Notes under the pieces: generated by a model
Database searches by the model: none
Seen by the model: the letters and a program-made list of their open reading frames with translations, nothing else
What the model was told of the DNA's origin: nothing
NCBI GenBank assembly: GCA_023430045.1
Contig: JAEZCF010000121.1
Span: forward strand, 1 to 64,000
Source of the DNA: Pseudomonadota bacterium
GTDB lineage: Bacteria > Pseudomonadota > Gammaproteobacteria > Xanthomonadales > Xanthomonadaceae
Direction of reading: 5' to 3'
Length of the DNA: 64,000 bases
Shown: in pieces, positions 23,318-32,513 of the stretch
How positions within the stretch are numbered: the stretch's first letter is position 1
Layout of the letters: every line of letters starts with the position of its first letter
Made by a program: the position numbers and the translations under genes

Positions 23318-25549
23318 TTACCAGCTGAACCGCGCGGTCGCGGTGACCGTGCGCCCGGTGCCGTAGTAGCACGACGAGACGCCGCCACAGGTGGACACGA
23401 AACGCTTGTCCGCCAGGTTGCTGGCATTGATGGACAACTGCGTGCCCACCGCACCGATGCGGCCCACGTCGTAACGGATGGCGGCGTCCCACAGGGTGTA
23501 GGACGGAATGCGGTACAGGTTCGCGCTGTCGCCGTAGCTCTCGCCGTTGTAGCGCACGCCGGCCGCCAGGCTCAGGCCGGCCAGCGCGCCGGCCTGGAAG
23601 GTGTAGTCACCCCACAGGGCGGCGGTCCAGTCCGGCACCATCGCCAGTTCCTTGCCGGTATAGCCGTTGTTGCTTTTCGTGACTTCCGATTCCATCCACG
23701 AGGCCGCACCGATGACGCTGAAGCCGTCCAGCGGCGTGACCCGCCCTTCCAGTTCAACGCCACGCACGCGGCCTTCGCCGTCCTGCACCTGGCACTGGCT
23801 GCTGCCCGTGGTGCCGCAGGTCATGTGGGTGGGATCGGGATCGTTGGTGAGGATGTTCTGCTGCCGCAGGTCGTAGCCGGACAGGGTCAGCAGGCCATCG
23901 AAGCTGGCCGGCTGGTACTTCACGCCCGCTTCCCACTGCTTGCCGGTGATGGGATCGAACGGCGTGCGGTCGAACGACTGCGTGGCGGTGCTGCCGGCCG
24001 GCTGGAAGGATTCGGCATAGCTCAGGTACGGCGTGAAGCCGTTGTCGGCCACGAACAGGATGCCGGCGTTGCCGGTGAATGCTTCGTTGCGGATGTTGCT
24101 GGGCGCACGCGCGCCATACACGCCGGTCACCGCGTTGTACGCCTGGGTCCAGGTGTCATCCTTTGTCCAGTCGTAGCGGCCGCCCAGCGTGAAGCGCCAC
24201 TTGTCCAGCGCGATCTGGTCCTGCAGGTAGGCGCCGGTCTGGCGGTTGATGCCGCCGGAATAGCTGATGCTGTTGGTGACCGGTACGTAGTCCGTGTAGA
24301 CCGGGTTGAAGATGTCGATCGGGGCCGGGTCGCGCATCGCGCCACGGGCTGCATCCCAGTCGGCCTTCTGCCAGTCCACGCCGACCAGCAGCGTGTGCTC
24401 GGCGGCACCGGTGCTGAACTTGCCGGTCAGCCGGGTGTCGGCGGTATCGCCGCGCGAATCACCCTCGCCCCAGGTGGCGCGTCTTTTCTGGGTGCGGCCG
24501 TCCGGGTTCAGGCCGCCGTTGGTGACCACGGTACGGAAGGTCGATTCCACGTCCGTGCGACGCGCGCTCTGGCTCAGCGTCCAGTTCGCGTTGAAGGCGT
24601 GCTCGGCCAGCCAGCCGGCGGTCCAGATGGTGCGGTCGTAGGTGTTCCAGCCCGGCTCGCCGATGAAGGTGGTGTTCTTCATGCGTCCGTAGGGCGTTGC
24701 CACCAGCGTGCCGTCCAGTGGCAGGAACTGGTACGTGGATCCGCCGTCATCGCGCTGGTAAAGACCCAGCAGCGTCAGCCGCGTGCGCTCGGCGACCTGG
24801 AAGGTGTAGCTGGGCGCCAGGAACCAGTGTTCCTGCTCGGTGTGGTCGATCTGTGTATCGCCATCGCGGTACAGACCCACCAGGCGGCCGAGGTGGCGCG
24901 TGTCGCTGGATGCCGCGCCCACATCGAAGGCGCTGCTGTACTGCCCGTTGCCATCGATGCCGACGCGCAGTATCTGCTCATGGTCCGGGGTGGGCGTCTT
25001 GCTGACCTGGTTGACCATGCCGCCGGGAGCCACCTGGCCATACATCACCGCCGAAGGGCCCTTCAGCACTTCCACGCGGTCCAGGTTCCAGCTGTCGACC
25101 ATGGTGCGGTTCCACTGCCCGCCCTGCGGTGCGCGCATGCCGTCGATGGTGACATTGTTGCTCCAGCTGCCGGCATCGAAGCCACGGATGCGGAAGTCAT
25201 CCACACGGTTGTCGATACCGCTGCTCTCCAGGGCCACGCCGGCCACATAGCGCATGGCCTCGTTGAGGTTCTGCACGCCGCGTGCATCCAGTTCCTCGCG
25301 CGCGATCACCGACACCGACTTCGCCATCTCGGCGACAGGGGCGTCGGTCTTGGTTGCGCCGGAAGAATGCGTGGTGGTGCGGTAGGCGTTGACGCGTACC
25401 GCGTCGAGGTCGGTGGGGGTGGCGCCGTCGGGCAGGCTGGCCTGCTGCGCCTGTGCGGCCAGCGGCACGCTCAGCAGCACTGCGATGGAGACGGCAAGAC
25501 GCGAAGGGAACGGAGCGGAGGAACCGAAGGACCTGGTCACGGGGGACAT
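23318..25549 (-). CDS. TonB-dependent siderophore receptor
   Basis: The 743-residue precursor has a signal peptide (VLLSVPLAAQA-Q) and a plug domain with TonB-box-like and plug motifs (KSVSVIAREELDARG, RIRGFD, VEVLKGPSAVMYGQVAPGGMVN). A 22-strand barrel ends in an aromatic residue (ARFSW). The plug motifs match the ferric-siderophore group (FoxA, FpvA, FhuA types). It imports a ferric siderophore across the outer membrane using TonB energy. AGGA overlaps the ATG at 25549 but stands 9 nt before an in-frame GTG at 25540, which may be the true start. It leads the operon with DUF3325, DUF3649 and PepSY genes. Confidence 0.92.
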   Translation of the reverse strand: MSPVTRSFGSSAPFPSRLAVSIAVLLSVPLAAQAQQASLPDGATPTDLDAVRVNAYRTTTHSSGATKTDAPVAEMAKSVSVIAREELDARGVQNLNEAMRYVAGVALESSGIDNRVDDFRIRGFDAGSWSNNVTIDGMRAPQGGQWNRTMVDSWNLDRVEVLKGPSAVMYGQVAPGGMVNQVSKTPTPDHEQILRVGIDGNGQYSSAFDVGAASSDTRHLGRLVGLYRDGDTQIDHTEQEHWFLAPSYTFQVAERTRLTLLGLYQRDDGGSTYQFLPLDGTLVATPYGRMKNTTFIGEPGWNTYDRTIWTAGWLAEHAFNANWTLSQSARRTDVESTFRTVVTNGGLNPDGRTQKRRATWGEGDSRGDTADTRLTGKFSTGAAEHTLLVGVDWQKADWDAARGAMRDPAPIDIFNPVYTDYVPVTNSISYSGGINRQTGAYLQDQIALDKWRFTLGGRYDWTKDDTWTQAYNAVTGVYGARAPSNIRNEAFTGNAGILFVADNGFTPYLSYAESFQPAGSTATQSFDRTPFDPITGKQWEAGVKYQPASFDGLLTLSGYDLRQQNILTNDPDPTHMTCGTTGSSQCQVQDGEGRVRGVELEGRVTPLDGFSVIGAASWMESEVTKSNNGYTGKELAMVPDWTAALWGDYTFQAGALAGLSLAAGVRYNGESYGDSANLYRIPSYTLWDAAIRYDVGRIGAVGTQLSINASNLADKRFVSTCGGVSSCYYGTGRTVTATARFSW

Positions 25550-25603
25550 TCCTGTTGCAGGACGCCCGGGCGATGGCTGAGGCGAGAGTTATGGATTTGT
25601 TAA

Positions 25604-25630
25604 CAATCCTATCATATGAGAATGGGTCGC
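25604..25630 (-). promoter_or_regulatory. Candidate promoter with partial Fur-type site upstream of siderophore receptor
   Basis: This AT-rich island lies in otherwise GC-rich DNA 55-80 bp upstream of the receptor start. On the minus strand it contains TATGAT as a -10-like box (25611-25616). A GAGAATG half-site overlaps it (plus strand 25618-25624) and recalls one half of a Fur box. The match is partial; iron control is expected from the gene content more than from the site. Confidence 0.35.
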
Positions 25631-25699
25631 ACTAGCATTCCGGGCGTGATCGCGTGCCTCGCAAGCCCCTCCGGGCGACACCCAGTGGTGGTCAACCGG

Positions 25700-26593
25700 T
25701 CAGCGATGCGCGCCGAATCGATCCAGGATGCCGGGGACGACGGCGGCCAGTTCACGGGCCAGGAAACCCAGGCTGCCCACTGAGCCGGCCAGCTGCCGGC
25801 CGGCCTCGCCATGCACCCATACGCCCCACAGCGCCGCATCCAGCGCGCTGGCGCCACGCGCGCCAAGACCGGCAATGATGCCCGCCAGGACATCGCCGGA
25901 GCCCGACGTGCCAAGCCCGGCCACACCCCCCTCGTGCCGCCACGACCGGCCCTGCGGGTCGACGATGTGGGTGATCGCGCCCTTCAGCACGACGACACTG
26001 TTCGTATGCTGCGCCATGCGGGCGGCGTGCTGGATGGGCGAGCGCTGGATGTCCTCCTTGCTGGCACCGCACAGGGCGGCCATCTCGCCTGCATGCGGGG
26101 TGAGCACGAACGCGCCGTCGCGTGCTGCCGGTAGACCCTCTGAAAGCGCACCGGCATCCAGTACGACGGTGGCTCTGGCGGTGGTGGCACGGCCGACCAG
26201 TGCCTGCAGAAAAGCGGTGGCGCGCATGCCGGGCCCGATCAGTACCGCGCCGCAGTCCTGCAGCACCGCGTCCAGCTGCGGATCCGCATCCGCCAGTTCG
26301 CCGTCCGCATCCGCTCCCAGGCCAAGTACCAGCGCTTCAGGCACGGCGATCGCCAGCGGCATGGCGACACGAGCGACGCTGATGATCTGCAGCTTGCCGG
26401 CGCCCGCCCGCAGCGCCGCCTCACCGGCCAGCAGCGCGGCGCCGGGCACCTGCGCCGAGCCACCGATCACGCATACGCGCCCGCGGTCTTCCTTGTCGCC
26501 CCCGGGCGGCGGAAGCGGCCGTCCGGCCAGCACGGCCGCGGTCAGCAGCTGTACCGGGTCGGCGCGCACCCTACCTCGCTCCGGCGGGGACAT
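25700..26593 (-). CDS. nnrD: ADP-dependent (S)-NAD(P)H-hydrate dehydratase
   Basis: The 297-residue enzyme matches the C-terminal domain of YjeF: VCVIGGSAQVPGAALLAGEAALRAGAG near the start, VLTPHAGEMA in the middle, and GTSGSGDVLAGIIAGL holding the catalytic Asp. It repairs damaged NAD(P)H hydrate with ADP. The usual N-terminal NnrE epimerase domain is absent, so epimerisation must come from a separate protein. ATG 26593 lies inside the end of the upstream phosphatase gene (23-nt overlap), suggesting coupled translation; a longer frame reaching 26671 would overlap that gene more. Confidence 0.87.
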   Translation of the reverse strand: MSPPERGRVRADPVQLLTAAVLAGRPLPPPGGDKEDRGRVCVIGGSAQVPGAALLAGEAALRAGAGKLQIISVARVAMPLAIAVPEALVLGLGADADGELADADPQLDAVLQDCGAVLIGPGMRATAFLQALVGRATTARATVVLDAGALSEGLPAARDGAFVLTPHAGEMAALCGASKEDIQRSPIQHAARMAQHTNSVVVLKGAITHIVDPQGRSWRHEGGVAGLGTSGSGDVLAGIIAGLGARGASALDAALWGVWVHGEAGRQLAGSVGSLGFLARELAAVVPGILDRFGAHR

Positions 26594-27368
26594 CGGACTG
26601 GTGGGTGCCCGGCTGCCGGGCCAGCTCCGGCGGAACGAAATTCGTTCGTACAAGTTCCAGCGCGGTGCCATCGGCCGACGCCCTGTATTCGGTGACCCCG
26701 CAGTTCGGCACGTCGCCCTCCCGGTCGATCTCCAGTATGGTCCGTTCGTCCATGCCCTCCAGCAGGTAGCGCATGCAGTTCACGATGACCTGGTGCGCGA
26801 CGATCAGGATGCGCGCGCCCTGGTGGTTTCGCTGCAGGTCCGAGACCACGCCGCGCAGGCGCAGAATGACGTCGCACCAGCTCTCCCCGCCGGGCGGCCG
26901 GAAATAGAATTTCCCGACGAGCTTTCGCTGTTCGGCCAGCTCCGGGAACGTCGCCAGGATGCCCGAAGACGTATACCGGTCCAGTACGCCAAACTCCTTT
27001 TCCCGCAGGCGCTCATCGACCACCAGCGCGGTGCGGTCATGGCGGACGTGATCGGCCACGGCCTCGGCGGTCTGACGGGCACGTACGTAGGGCGAAACGA
27101 GCACCATCTGCGGACGTTCATCGGCGGGTCGTCCGCCGAACCATCCTGCAAGCGCCTCGGATTGCCGTTGGCCCAGTTCCGACAAGGGTACGTCGGCATC
27201 GCGGTGTTCGAGTTCGATCAGGGTGATGCCTTCGGCCTCAGCATGATCGCGGGCGACATTGCCTGAGCTCTGCCCATGCCGGACGATCCAGATCCGCTGC
27301 GGCCACCGCGCGCTGGCTCCTTCCATCGCACTCTTCTGCTCTGTCCCCTCGTGACGCGCTTCAGCCAT
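26571..27368 (-). CDS. Histidine phosphatase family protein (phosphoglycerate-mutase-like)
   Basis: The 265-residue product carries the catalytic RHG motif at Arg30-His31-Gly32 (WIVRHGQSSGN), an acidic REKEFG motif, and the second catalytic His in LIVAHQV. These define histidine phosphatases that use a phospho-His intermediate. AGGAG lies 7 nt before the ATG. It follows a single-domain response regulator by 24 nt and overlaps nnrD. The substrate could be a sugar phosphate, a nucleotide or a phospho-His protein; the sequence does not decide. Confidence 0.88.
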   Translation of the reverse strand: MAEARHEGTEQKSAMEGASARWPQRIWIVRHGQSSGNVARDHAEAEGITLIELEHRDADVPLSELGQRQSEALAGWFGGRPADERPQMVLVSPYVRARQTAEAVADHVRHDRTALVVDERLREKEFGVLDRYTSSGILATFPELAEQRKLVGKFYFRPPGGESWCDVILRLRGVVSDLQRNHQGARILIVAHQVIVNCMRYLLEGMDERTILEIDREGDVPNCGVTEYRASADGTALELVRTNFVPPELARQPGTHQSDVPAGAR

Positions 27369-27392
27369 CGGTCTGCTCCTGTGTCGGGTGTT

Positions 27393-27782
27393 TCACTGCG
27401 GGCGTTCCAGCATGTCCCCCACTTCCCGCCTGATCTCATCCAGCGAATACGGCTTGCTGACGAAGCGGGTTGCGCCGTGCGCGGCCGGCACGACCCCGCG
27501 GTACACGGCTGAGAGGAAGAAATGAGGAATGCCACGCGCCTTGAGCACATCGGCCATGGAAAACACCACGCCGTCGCCAAGTTCCACGTCCAGCACCGCG
27601 CCATCGAATGCGTGCTCATCTATCAGATGAAACGCGTCAGACAGCGAATACGCCTGCTCCACCTCGTAACCTTCATCGGTCAGGATCGCGTAAAGCAGGG
27701 CCGACAGGTTCATCTCATCTTCCACGATGAGGATCCGGGGAATTCCCGGCTGCGTGGAAGGAGGGGGATTGCGGGAAGCCAT
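27393..27782 (-). CDS. Single-domain response regulator
   Basis: The 129-residue protein is one receiver domain: acidic pocket VEDE, phospho-acceptor Asp in AVLDVELGDG, and conserved Lys in VSKPYS. There is no DNA-binding output. GGAGA precedes ATG 27782; a longer reading from 27833 lacks such a site. It leads a small operon with a histidine phosphatase and NnrD. Stand-alone receivers like this act in phosphorelays or bind target proteins; the cognate kinase is not adjacent. Confidence 0.88.
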   Translation of the reverse strand: MASRNPPPSTQPGIPRILIVEDEMNLSALLYAILTDEGYEVEQAYSLSDAFHLIDEHAFDGAVLDVELGDGVVFSMADVLKARGIPHFFLSAVYRGVVPAAHGATRFVSKPYSLDEIRREVGDMLERPQ

Positions 27783-27889
27783 GGTTCTCCAGCGCGTGCG
27801 TGTCATTACGCTGCCATGTTCGGCAACCGGCATGCTCCCTGCCGTGAAGGCATGCGAAGCCCGGCTTCACATGAGGCACGAGCGGGTTA

Positions 27890-28918
27890 TCAGCCCGGCC
27901 CGGGCTGCACACCATCACGTCCACGAAGGGGCACGACAGCCGGATCGCGGGTGGCGCAGCCGCGGCCGTCGGTGTTGCCTTCACCACAGCGGTACACCCG
28001 CACGTAGTCCACCTGCATGGTCTGTGGAAACACCGTGGCATCGATACCGGTGGCATTGACCCTGCCCGCCCAGTCGCCGCCCACCGCCAGGTTCAACAGC
28101 AGGTGGTACTTCGATGCAGCATCGAAAGGCGCCCCGGGCGGCGCGTCGATCCAGTTTCCTTCGGCGTCCTGCCGCTGCGAAAACCAGTGTTCGGCCCGCT
28201 GGGTGGCGTAGTGCACGCCATCGACGTACCAGCGGATCTCGCCCTCTTCCCATTCCAGCGCGTAGACGTGGAAATCGTCGGCCGGGCTGGCTCCGCCGGG
28301 CAGCGTGAACCAGGTGCCCGAATGCACATTCCCCGGCGGCGGACGGCCGTAGTGCAGCGTGCCGTGTACGCGTGTTTCCCGTTGGCCCGGCGCGGCGTTG
28401 GGCGCATCCGACAGCGCCCCCAGGTTGACTGCTTCCATGATGTCGATCTCGCCGGAAGACGCCCAACGTCCGTACGGCGAATCGGTCGGCAGCATCCAGA
28501 TGGCCGGCCACGTGCCCTGCCCGGCCGGCAGCTTCGCCCGGATCTCGAAGCGTCCGAACGTCCATTCCTGCCGGTGCCGCGTGCGCAGCCGCGCGGAGGT
28601 ATACGGCAACGTGGCCATCGCCTCGCCGCCGCCGTCGGGACTGGCCGGACCGGTCCAGCGCTCGGGCCGGGCGACGATATTCAGCACGCCATCGGAGACG
28701 TAGGCGTTCGCGCCCGGCTGCGCATCGCGCCGCGGCGTATAGCACTGCTGTTCGTGGTTGCCGCCGCCCCAGCAGTTGTCCTCCAGATCCCACTTCGATA
28801 CGTCGATGGAGGCGCCTTCAAACTCGTCCTGCCAGACAAGTTGCCATCGCGGCGGCGGCGATGCATCGGCATCACCGCCCGCCAGGACCATCATCGCGAG
28901 CAGCGGCGTTGCGATCAC
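27890..28918 (-). CDS. Secreted GH16 beta-glucanase (laminarinase-like)
   Basis: The 342-residue precursor begins at a GTG whose bases overlap the GH3 stop (GTGA). It has a short signal (IATPLLAMMVLAGGDADA) and a GH16 beta-jelly-roll domain. The catalytic ExDxxE motif is GEIDIMEA with Glu157, Asp159 and Glu162. The form with this motif and FGRFEIRAKLP, WPAIWMLP is typical of bacterial endo-beta-1,3-glucanases. It would cut beta-1,3 or mixed-linkage glucans outside the cytoplasm, feeding the co-transcribed GH3 enzyme. The 3' end runs into a palindrome that may act as a terminator. Confidence 0.92.
   Translation of the reverse strand: MIATPLLAMMVLAGGDADASPPPRWQLVWQDEFEGASIDVSKWDLEDNCWGGGNHEQQCYTPRRDAQPGANAYVSDGVLNIVARPERWTGPASPDGGGEAMATLPYTSARLRTRHRQEWTFGRFEIRAKLPAGQGTWPAIWMLPTDSPYGRWASSGEIDIMEAVNLGALSDAPNAAPGQRETRVHGTLHYGRPPPGNVHSGTWFTLPGGASPADDFHVYALEWEEGEIRWYVDGVHYATQRAEHWFSQRQDAEGNWIDAPPGAPFDAASKYHLLLNLAVGGDWAGRVNATGIDATVFPQTMQVDYVRVYRCGEGNTDGRGCATRDPAVVPLRGRDGVQPGPG
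27891..27907 (-). terminator. Perfect palindrome at the end of the GH3-GH16 operon
   Basis: CAGCCCG-GCC-CGGGCTG is a perfect 7-bp-arm palindrome overlapping the GH16 stop codon. It could fold into a strong hairpin in the transcript. No run of T follows on the minus strand, so it may be an RNA-end stabiliser or a Rho-assisted terminator. Confidence 0.4.
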
Positions 28919-31494
28919 GGCGCCGGGCACTCCACCTTCTGGTCGTAATCGGTGCCGATGCTGACCTTCGCCAGCGACAGCTTCAGGCCCGCGGCACCAC
29001 GCAGGGCGAACGGCATGGTGAGCTTCGACGTATCCACGCCGGCACCGCGCAGGCACTTCAGCGGTACGGCCAGGCGCTTCCATTCGCCGCGGGGAAGTGC
29101 CGCCAGCGCGGCACCGATGTCCAGCTCGCCGTCACAGCCCTCGCCACATCCAGCGAGGTAGCCCACCTTCGCATTGGAGGGCAATGCGTCCACGCGCAGT
29201 TCGGCGATCGCGAACACATCGCCATTGGTTTCGCGGGTCAGGTCCAGCGGCATGTTGGACCGCAGTTCCACCCGCCCCGGCCCCTTGAAGGCAAACTCAC
29301 GCGCGCCTTCCTGCACGTCGGTGTTGACGGCGGTCATGACGATCGAGCCATCCTGCGTCGTGACGTTGGGATGCACGATGTCCATCGCCTCGCCATCGGC
29401 ACCGGTGAGGCGCAGGGTCAGGCCGGTGCTGGCCGCGCCTCGATCGAACCAGGTACTGGTGCGCGAAGCGTTCGGGTCGATGCCCGGATCCTCGGACAGC
29501 GTCGCCAGGTTGCCCTTGTCCTTGTAGGTCAGGCCATAGCCGAACCTGAACTGCGGGTCGTAGTCCTTCTGGCCGACATTGTTGGCGTACTGGTCCGCAC
29601 GCCGCGGCCAGGAAAAGCTAAGCTTCCCGCTGAAATCATGCTGCACCTTGCCATCAGCCCCGCGCAGCAGCACGTCGGCGATGCCGGCACCTTCCGAACC
29701 CGGCAGCCACGCCGCCACGAACGCATCGGCGGCGTTGATCTCACGGTTCATCCACAGCGGACGACCGCTGATGAACACCACCACCACCGGGATGCCCTGC
29801 GCCTTCAGTTTCCGGATCAGCTCCAGATCGCCGGACCGGCCGCCCTTGAACATGAGGTCCGGCAGGTCACCCTGGAATTCCGCGTAGGGATCCTCGCCGA
29901 ACACAACCACCGCCACGTCCGGTTTCGCCTTGTAGGTGCCATCCACGGACAGCTCAGCCTTGCCGCCTGCCGTCTCCACCTGCGATTTCAGGCCTTCCCA
30001 GATGGTGTCGGCGTTGGGGAAATCCTCGCGACGGGTGCCATCGCCCTGCCAGGTCAAGGTCCAGCCACCGGTCTGCCGGGTCATGTTGTCGGCGCCGCCA
30101 CCGGCCACCAGTACACGCTGCTTCGGCGACAGCGGCAGCACCCCGCCCTGGTTCTTCAGCAGCACCAGCGATTCGCGTACCGCCTGGCGCGCCACCGCAC
30201 GATGCTCCGGCGAACCAAGAAGCTCGAACCTGCCACCCAGCGCACGCGCCGAAGGCCTGGGCTTCTCGAACAGCCCCATGCGGAACTTCGCCAGCAGGAT
30301 GCGGCGCACGGCATCATCCACGCGTGCGATCGGCAGGCTGCCGTCCTTTACGTGCTTCACCGTGCTTTCGTACAGGCCCTTCCAGCTGTCCGGGGCCATC
30401 GCCATGTCCATGCCGGCAATGAAGGTCTGCGCGCAGTCGGTATTGGTGCAGCCCTTGACCTGGCCATGACCGTTCCAGTCGCCGACCACGAAGCCGCCGA
30501 AGTTCATGCGCTCCTTGAGCACGTCGGTCAGCAGCGGCTTGTGGCCGTGCATCTTCTCGCCGTGGAAGCTGTTGAACGAGGCCATCACCGATTGCGCGCC
30601 GGCAGCGATCGCCGGCACGTAGCCGGCGGCGTGGATGTCGCGCAGCTGCGCCTCGCTGACCGTGGTATCACCCTGGTCCTTGCCGTTGGTGGTGCCGCCA
30701 TCGCCGAGGAAGTGCTTGACCGTGGTCATCACGTGGTGGTCGTCGAGGAAGTCGGCGGCGCCGGCCTTGCCCTGCAGCCCTTCGACGAACACGCCGGCGA
30801 AACTGGCCACCAGCGCCGGATCCTCCGAATAGCCTTCATACGCGCGGCCCCAACGGTCATCCTGCGGTACCGCCACGGTGGGCGCGAAGGTCCACTCCAT
30901 GCCGGTGGTGCGGGTTTCCGCTGCGGTGATGCGCGCGATCTCGCGCAGCAGTTCCGGATTGCGGGTCGCGCCCAGGCCGATGTTGTGCGGGAACAGCGTG
31001 GCGCCCACCACGTTGCTCTGCCCGTGCATGGCGTCGATGCCCCAGATGATCGGAATCGCCTTGCCGCCGCCGCGGGTATCCATCGAGGCTTCCCAGAACG
31101 CATCGGCCAGTGCCAGCCATTCGGCTGGCGTGGCGTTGTAGCGGCCGCCCGGGTCCGAGCCACCGCCGGCCAGAATCGAGCCGAGACGATACTTGCGCAC
31201 GTCGTCCGGGGTGATGCTGCCGATGTCGGCCTGCACGATCTGGCCGACCTTTTCTTCCAAGGTCATGCTGGCCAGAAGCTCGTCCACACGGCGCTGCAGC
31301 GCCGGATCGGTGGCCAGCGGCCAGGCCGGCTGCGGCCAGTTCGCCGGATTTACCTGCACGCTCCCGGCGTCTGCGGCAGCAGGCGCTGCGGCGGACAGCG
31401 GGGCGCAGGCCAGCGCCAATGCGGCGCTCAGCAGCAGCGGCGCCAGGCGGCGCGTGGCGGCAGCGGGATGACGATGCGGGAGACGGGATTTCAT
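28915..31494 (-). CDS. Secreted GH3 beta-glucosidase (ExoP-like)
   Basis: The 859-residue precursor has a twin-Arg-containing signal region (RRLAPLLLSAALALACAPLSAAA). A GH3 (alpha/beta)8 domain follows with the nucleophile Asp339 (GGFVVGDWNGHG) and the KHF motif, then the GH3 C-terminal domain. Last comes an extra C-terminal domain of about 150 residues like that of ExoP-type exo-1,3/1,4-beta-glucanases. It releases glucose from beta-glucan oligosaccharides made by the GH16 partner. AAGGAAG precedes ATG 31494. The frame stays open upstream to 31662 only because it reads through two GTAG repeats; that extension is not expected to be translated. Confidence 0.92.
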   Translation of the reverse strand: MKSRLPHRHPAAATRRLAPLLLSAALALACAPLSAAAPAAADAGSVQVNPANWPQPAWPLATDPALQRRVDELLASMTLEEKVGQIVQADIGSITPDDVRKYRLGSILAGGGSDPGGRYNATPAEWLALADAFWEASMDTRGGGKAIPIIWGIDAMHGQSNVVGATLFPHNIGLGATRNPELLREIARITAAETRTTGMEWTFAPTVAVPQDDRWGRAYEGYSEDPALVASFAGVFVEGLQGKAGAADFLDDHHVMTTVKHFLGDGGTTNGKDQGDTTVSEAQLRDIHAAGYVPAIAAGAQSVMASFNSFHGEKMHGHKPLLTDVLKERMNFGGFVVGDWNGHGQVKGCTNTDCAQTFIAGMDMAMAPDSWKGLYESTVKHVKDGSLPIARVDDAVRRILLAKFRMGLFEKPRPSARALGGRFELLGSPEHRAVARQAVRESLVLLKNQGGVLPLSPKQRVLVAGGGADNMTRQTGGWTLTWQGDGTRREDFPNADTIWEGLKSQVETAGGKAELSVDGTYKAKPDVAVVVFGEDPYAEFQGDLPDLMFKGGRSGDLELIRKLKAQGIPVVVVFISGRPLWMNREINAADAFVAAWLPGSEGAGIADVLLRGADGKVQHDFSGKLSFSWPRRADQYANNVGQKDYDPQFRFGYGLTYKDKGNLATLSEDPGIDPNASRTSTWFDRGAASTGLTLRLTGADGEAMDIVHPNVTTQDGSIVMTAVNTDVQEGAREFAFKGPGRVELRSNMPLDLTRETNGDVFAIAELRVDALPSNAKVGYLAGCGEGCDGELDIGAALAALPRGEWKRLAVPLKCLRGAGVDTSKLTMPFALRGAAGLKLSLAKVSIGTDYDQKVECPAP

Positions 31495-31588
31495 GGGCGT
31501 CGGACTTCCTTGAAAGGGTGGACGGAATGGCGGGCGATGACGGCCTGGCACGGGCGAAGGAGGAGAAGCTGGCCTGATGTAGGCGCCC

Positions 31589-31657
31589 GGTAGAGCCGAC
31601 CCATGGTCGGCTGGCTTCCTGCAGTGGCCCGGTAGAGCCGACCCATGGTCGGCTGGC
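31589..31657. repeat. Pair of SMAG-type GTAG repeats upstream of the GH3 gene
   Basis: Two identical 27-bp units begin GGTAGAGCCGACCCATGGTC and end GGCTGGC, at 31589-31615 and 31631-31657, spaced 42 bp start to start. Each has an inner inverted repeat GCCGACC/GGTCGGC. They are direct repeats and lie in the 5' region of the GH3-GH16 operon. Confidence 0.92.
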
Positions 31658-32073
31658 TCCAAGTCTTCACCATCAGAACGGGCGCCTCAGACGCAAACCA
31701 CAGCCGCGTCTGGCATGAAAACCAGGATGTTGCCAACGGAACTTTTCCATCCGGCTTCTGTTTCCCCCACTATCGCCGCTGAGCACGATACGGCGTATCG
31801 CCGCACGCAGGAGGTTGTAAGTCCCGTCTGACAGCGCTGTCAATCACTGCCCGCACCCGTCCCCGGGAGAAGCAGCATAACTGGACGAATCGCCTTGAAT
31901 GAGGCCTCTTTCCGCTGCAGCGCAACACCGCAGGGCGCAGCGACCATGACCGGCCCGCTGCGCGTCATTCCCGAATTCTTTCCCGCACTGCATGCGCCGC
32001 CTTCACGACTGCGCACCCAGCCCTCACATGGCTGCTGCCTAGACTGCGCCAAGCCCGACTATACCTGCGTCCC
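31658..32073. other. Intergenic region without a supported gene
   Basis: Apart from the two palindromes listed separately, this 416-bp stretch holds only short frames with Arg/Pro/Ala-rich shadow composition. A CTATAC -10-like element (32059-32064) just before the gene at 32074 may be its promoter. I see no RNA gene here. Confidence 0.5.
31786..31842. promoter_or_regulatory. Two perfect palindromes, candidate operators of the GH3-GH16 operon
   Basis: CGATAC-GGC-GTATCG (31786-31800) and TGACAGCGCTGTCA (31829-31842) are perfect inverted repeats in the 580-bp region between the GH3 start and the next gene. The second has the central CG and TGxxA/TxxCA outline of LacI-family operators, which often control glycan-use genes in Xanthomonadaceae. 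Which promoter they serve, and by which regulator, is not shown; no LacI gene is in the window. Confidence 0.5.
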
Positions 32074-32382
32074 ATGTCAGACACCGGCCTGTTCCATATT
32101 GTCGCTTTCGATGCCGACCACCGCGAAGACCATTCCATTTCGCGGGTAAACGCCCTGACCATCCGGTGCCACAAGTGCGGGAAACTCACCGCCTGGAATG
32201 CCGACAACCTGCAGCGACTGGACGGTGGGACCATCCTGTCCTGCCGCCATTGCCAGAACCGCCAGGCGATCAGCAACGCGCGCCTCAGCGAGGACCGCGT
32301 CCCCGGCCACTCCAGCAGAGATCGGCACGTCAGTGGCCCAGGCCGCAGCATGCCGCGGGCGGGTCATCGTCCCGCCTCGTGA
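32074..32382 (+). CDS. Small putative zinc-binding protein, unknown function
   Basis: The 102-residue product has two CxxC knuckles (RCHKCGK and SCRHC) about 25 residues apart, forming a probable zinc ribbon (residues 31-60). Its C-terminal third is low-complexity and basic. No strong ribosome-binding site precedes the ATG. I do not recognise the family. The paired CxxC motifs make it more credible than neighbouring frames. Confidence 0.55.
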   Translation: MSDTGLFHIVAFDADHREDHSISRVNALTIRCHKCGKLTAWNADNLQRLDGGTILSCRHCQNRQAISNARLSEDRVPGHSSRDRHVSGPGRSMPRAGHRPAS

Positions 32383-32513
32383 TGTGGATTCGCTGATGCG
32401 GCACGAACGCGAGGAGCATCTCCGTTGCGTGAAATGAACCTCACCGCACTCACACGCCTCACGCCTCAACATGGTGGACAGCCCCCCTTGTCCAATGCGC
32501 TGAAGGAAAGCCC

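Noticed and set aside
23276..25603. 775-codon plus-strand frame opposite the siderophore receptor
   Set aside because: Composition is of an antisense shadow and there is no ribosome-binding site or domain.
28861..31593. 910-codon open frame on the plus strand opposite the GH3 gene
   Set aside because: It is a shadow in GC-rich DNA: the translation is rich in His, Arg, Gln and Gly without domains, while the opposite strand encodes a complete GH3 enzyme.
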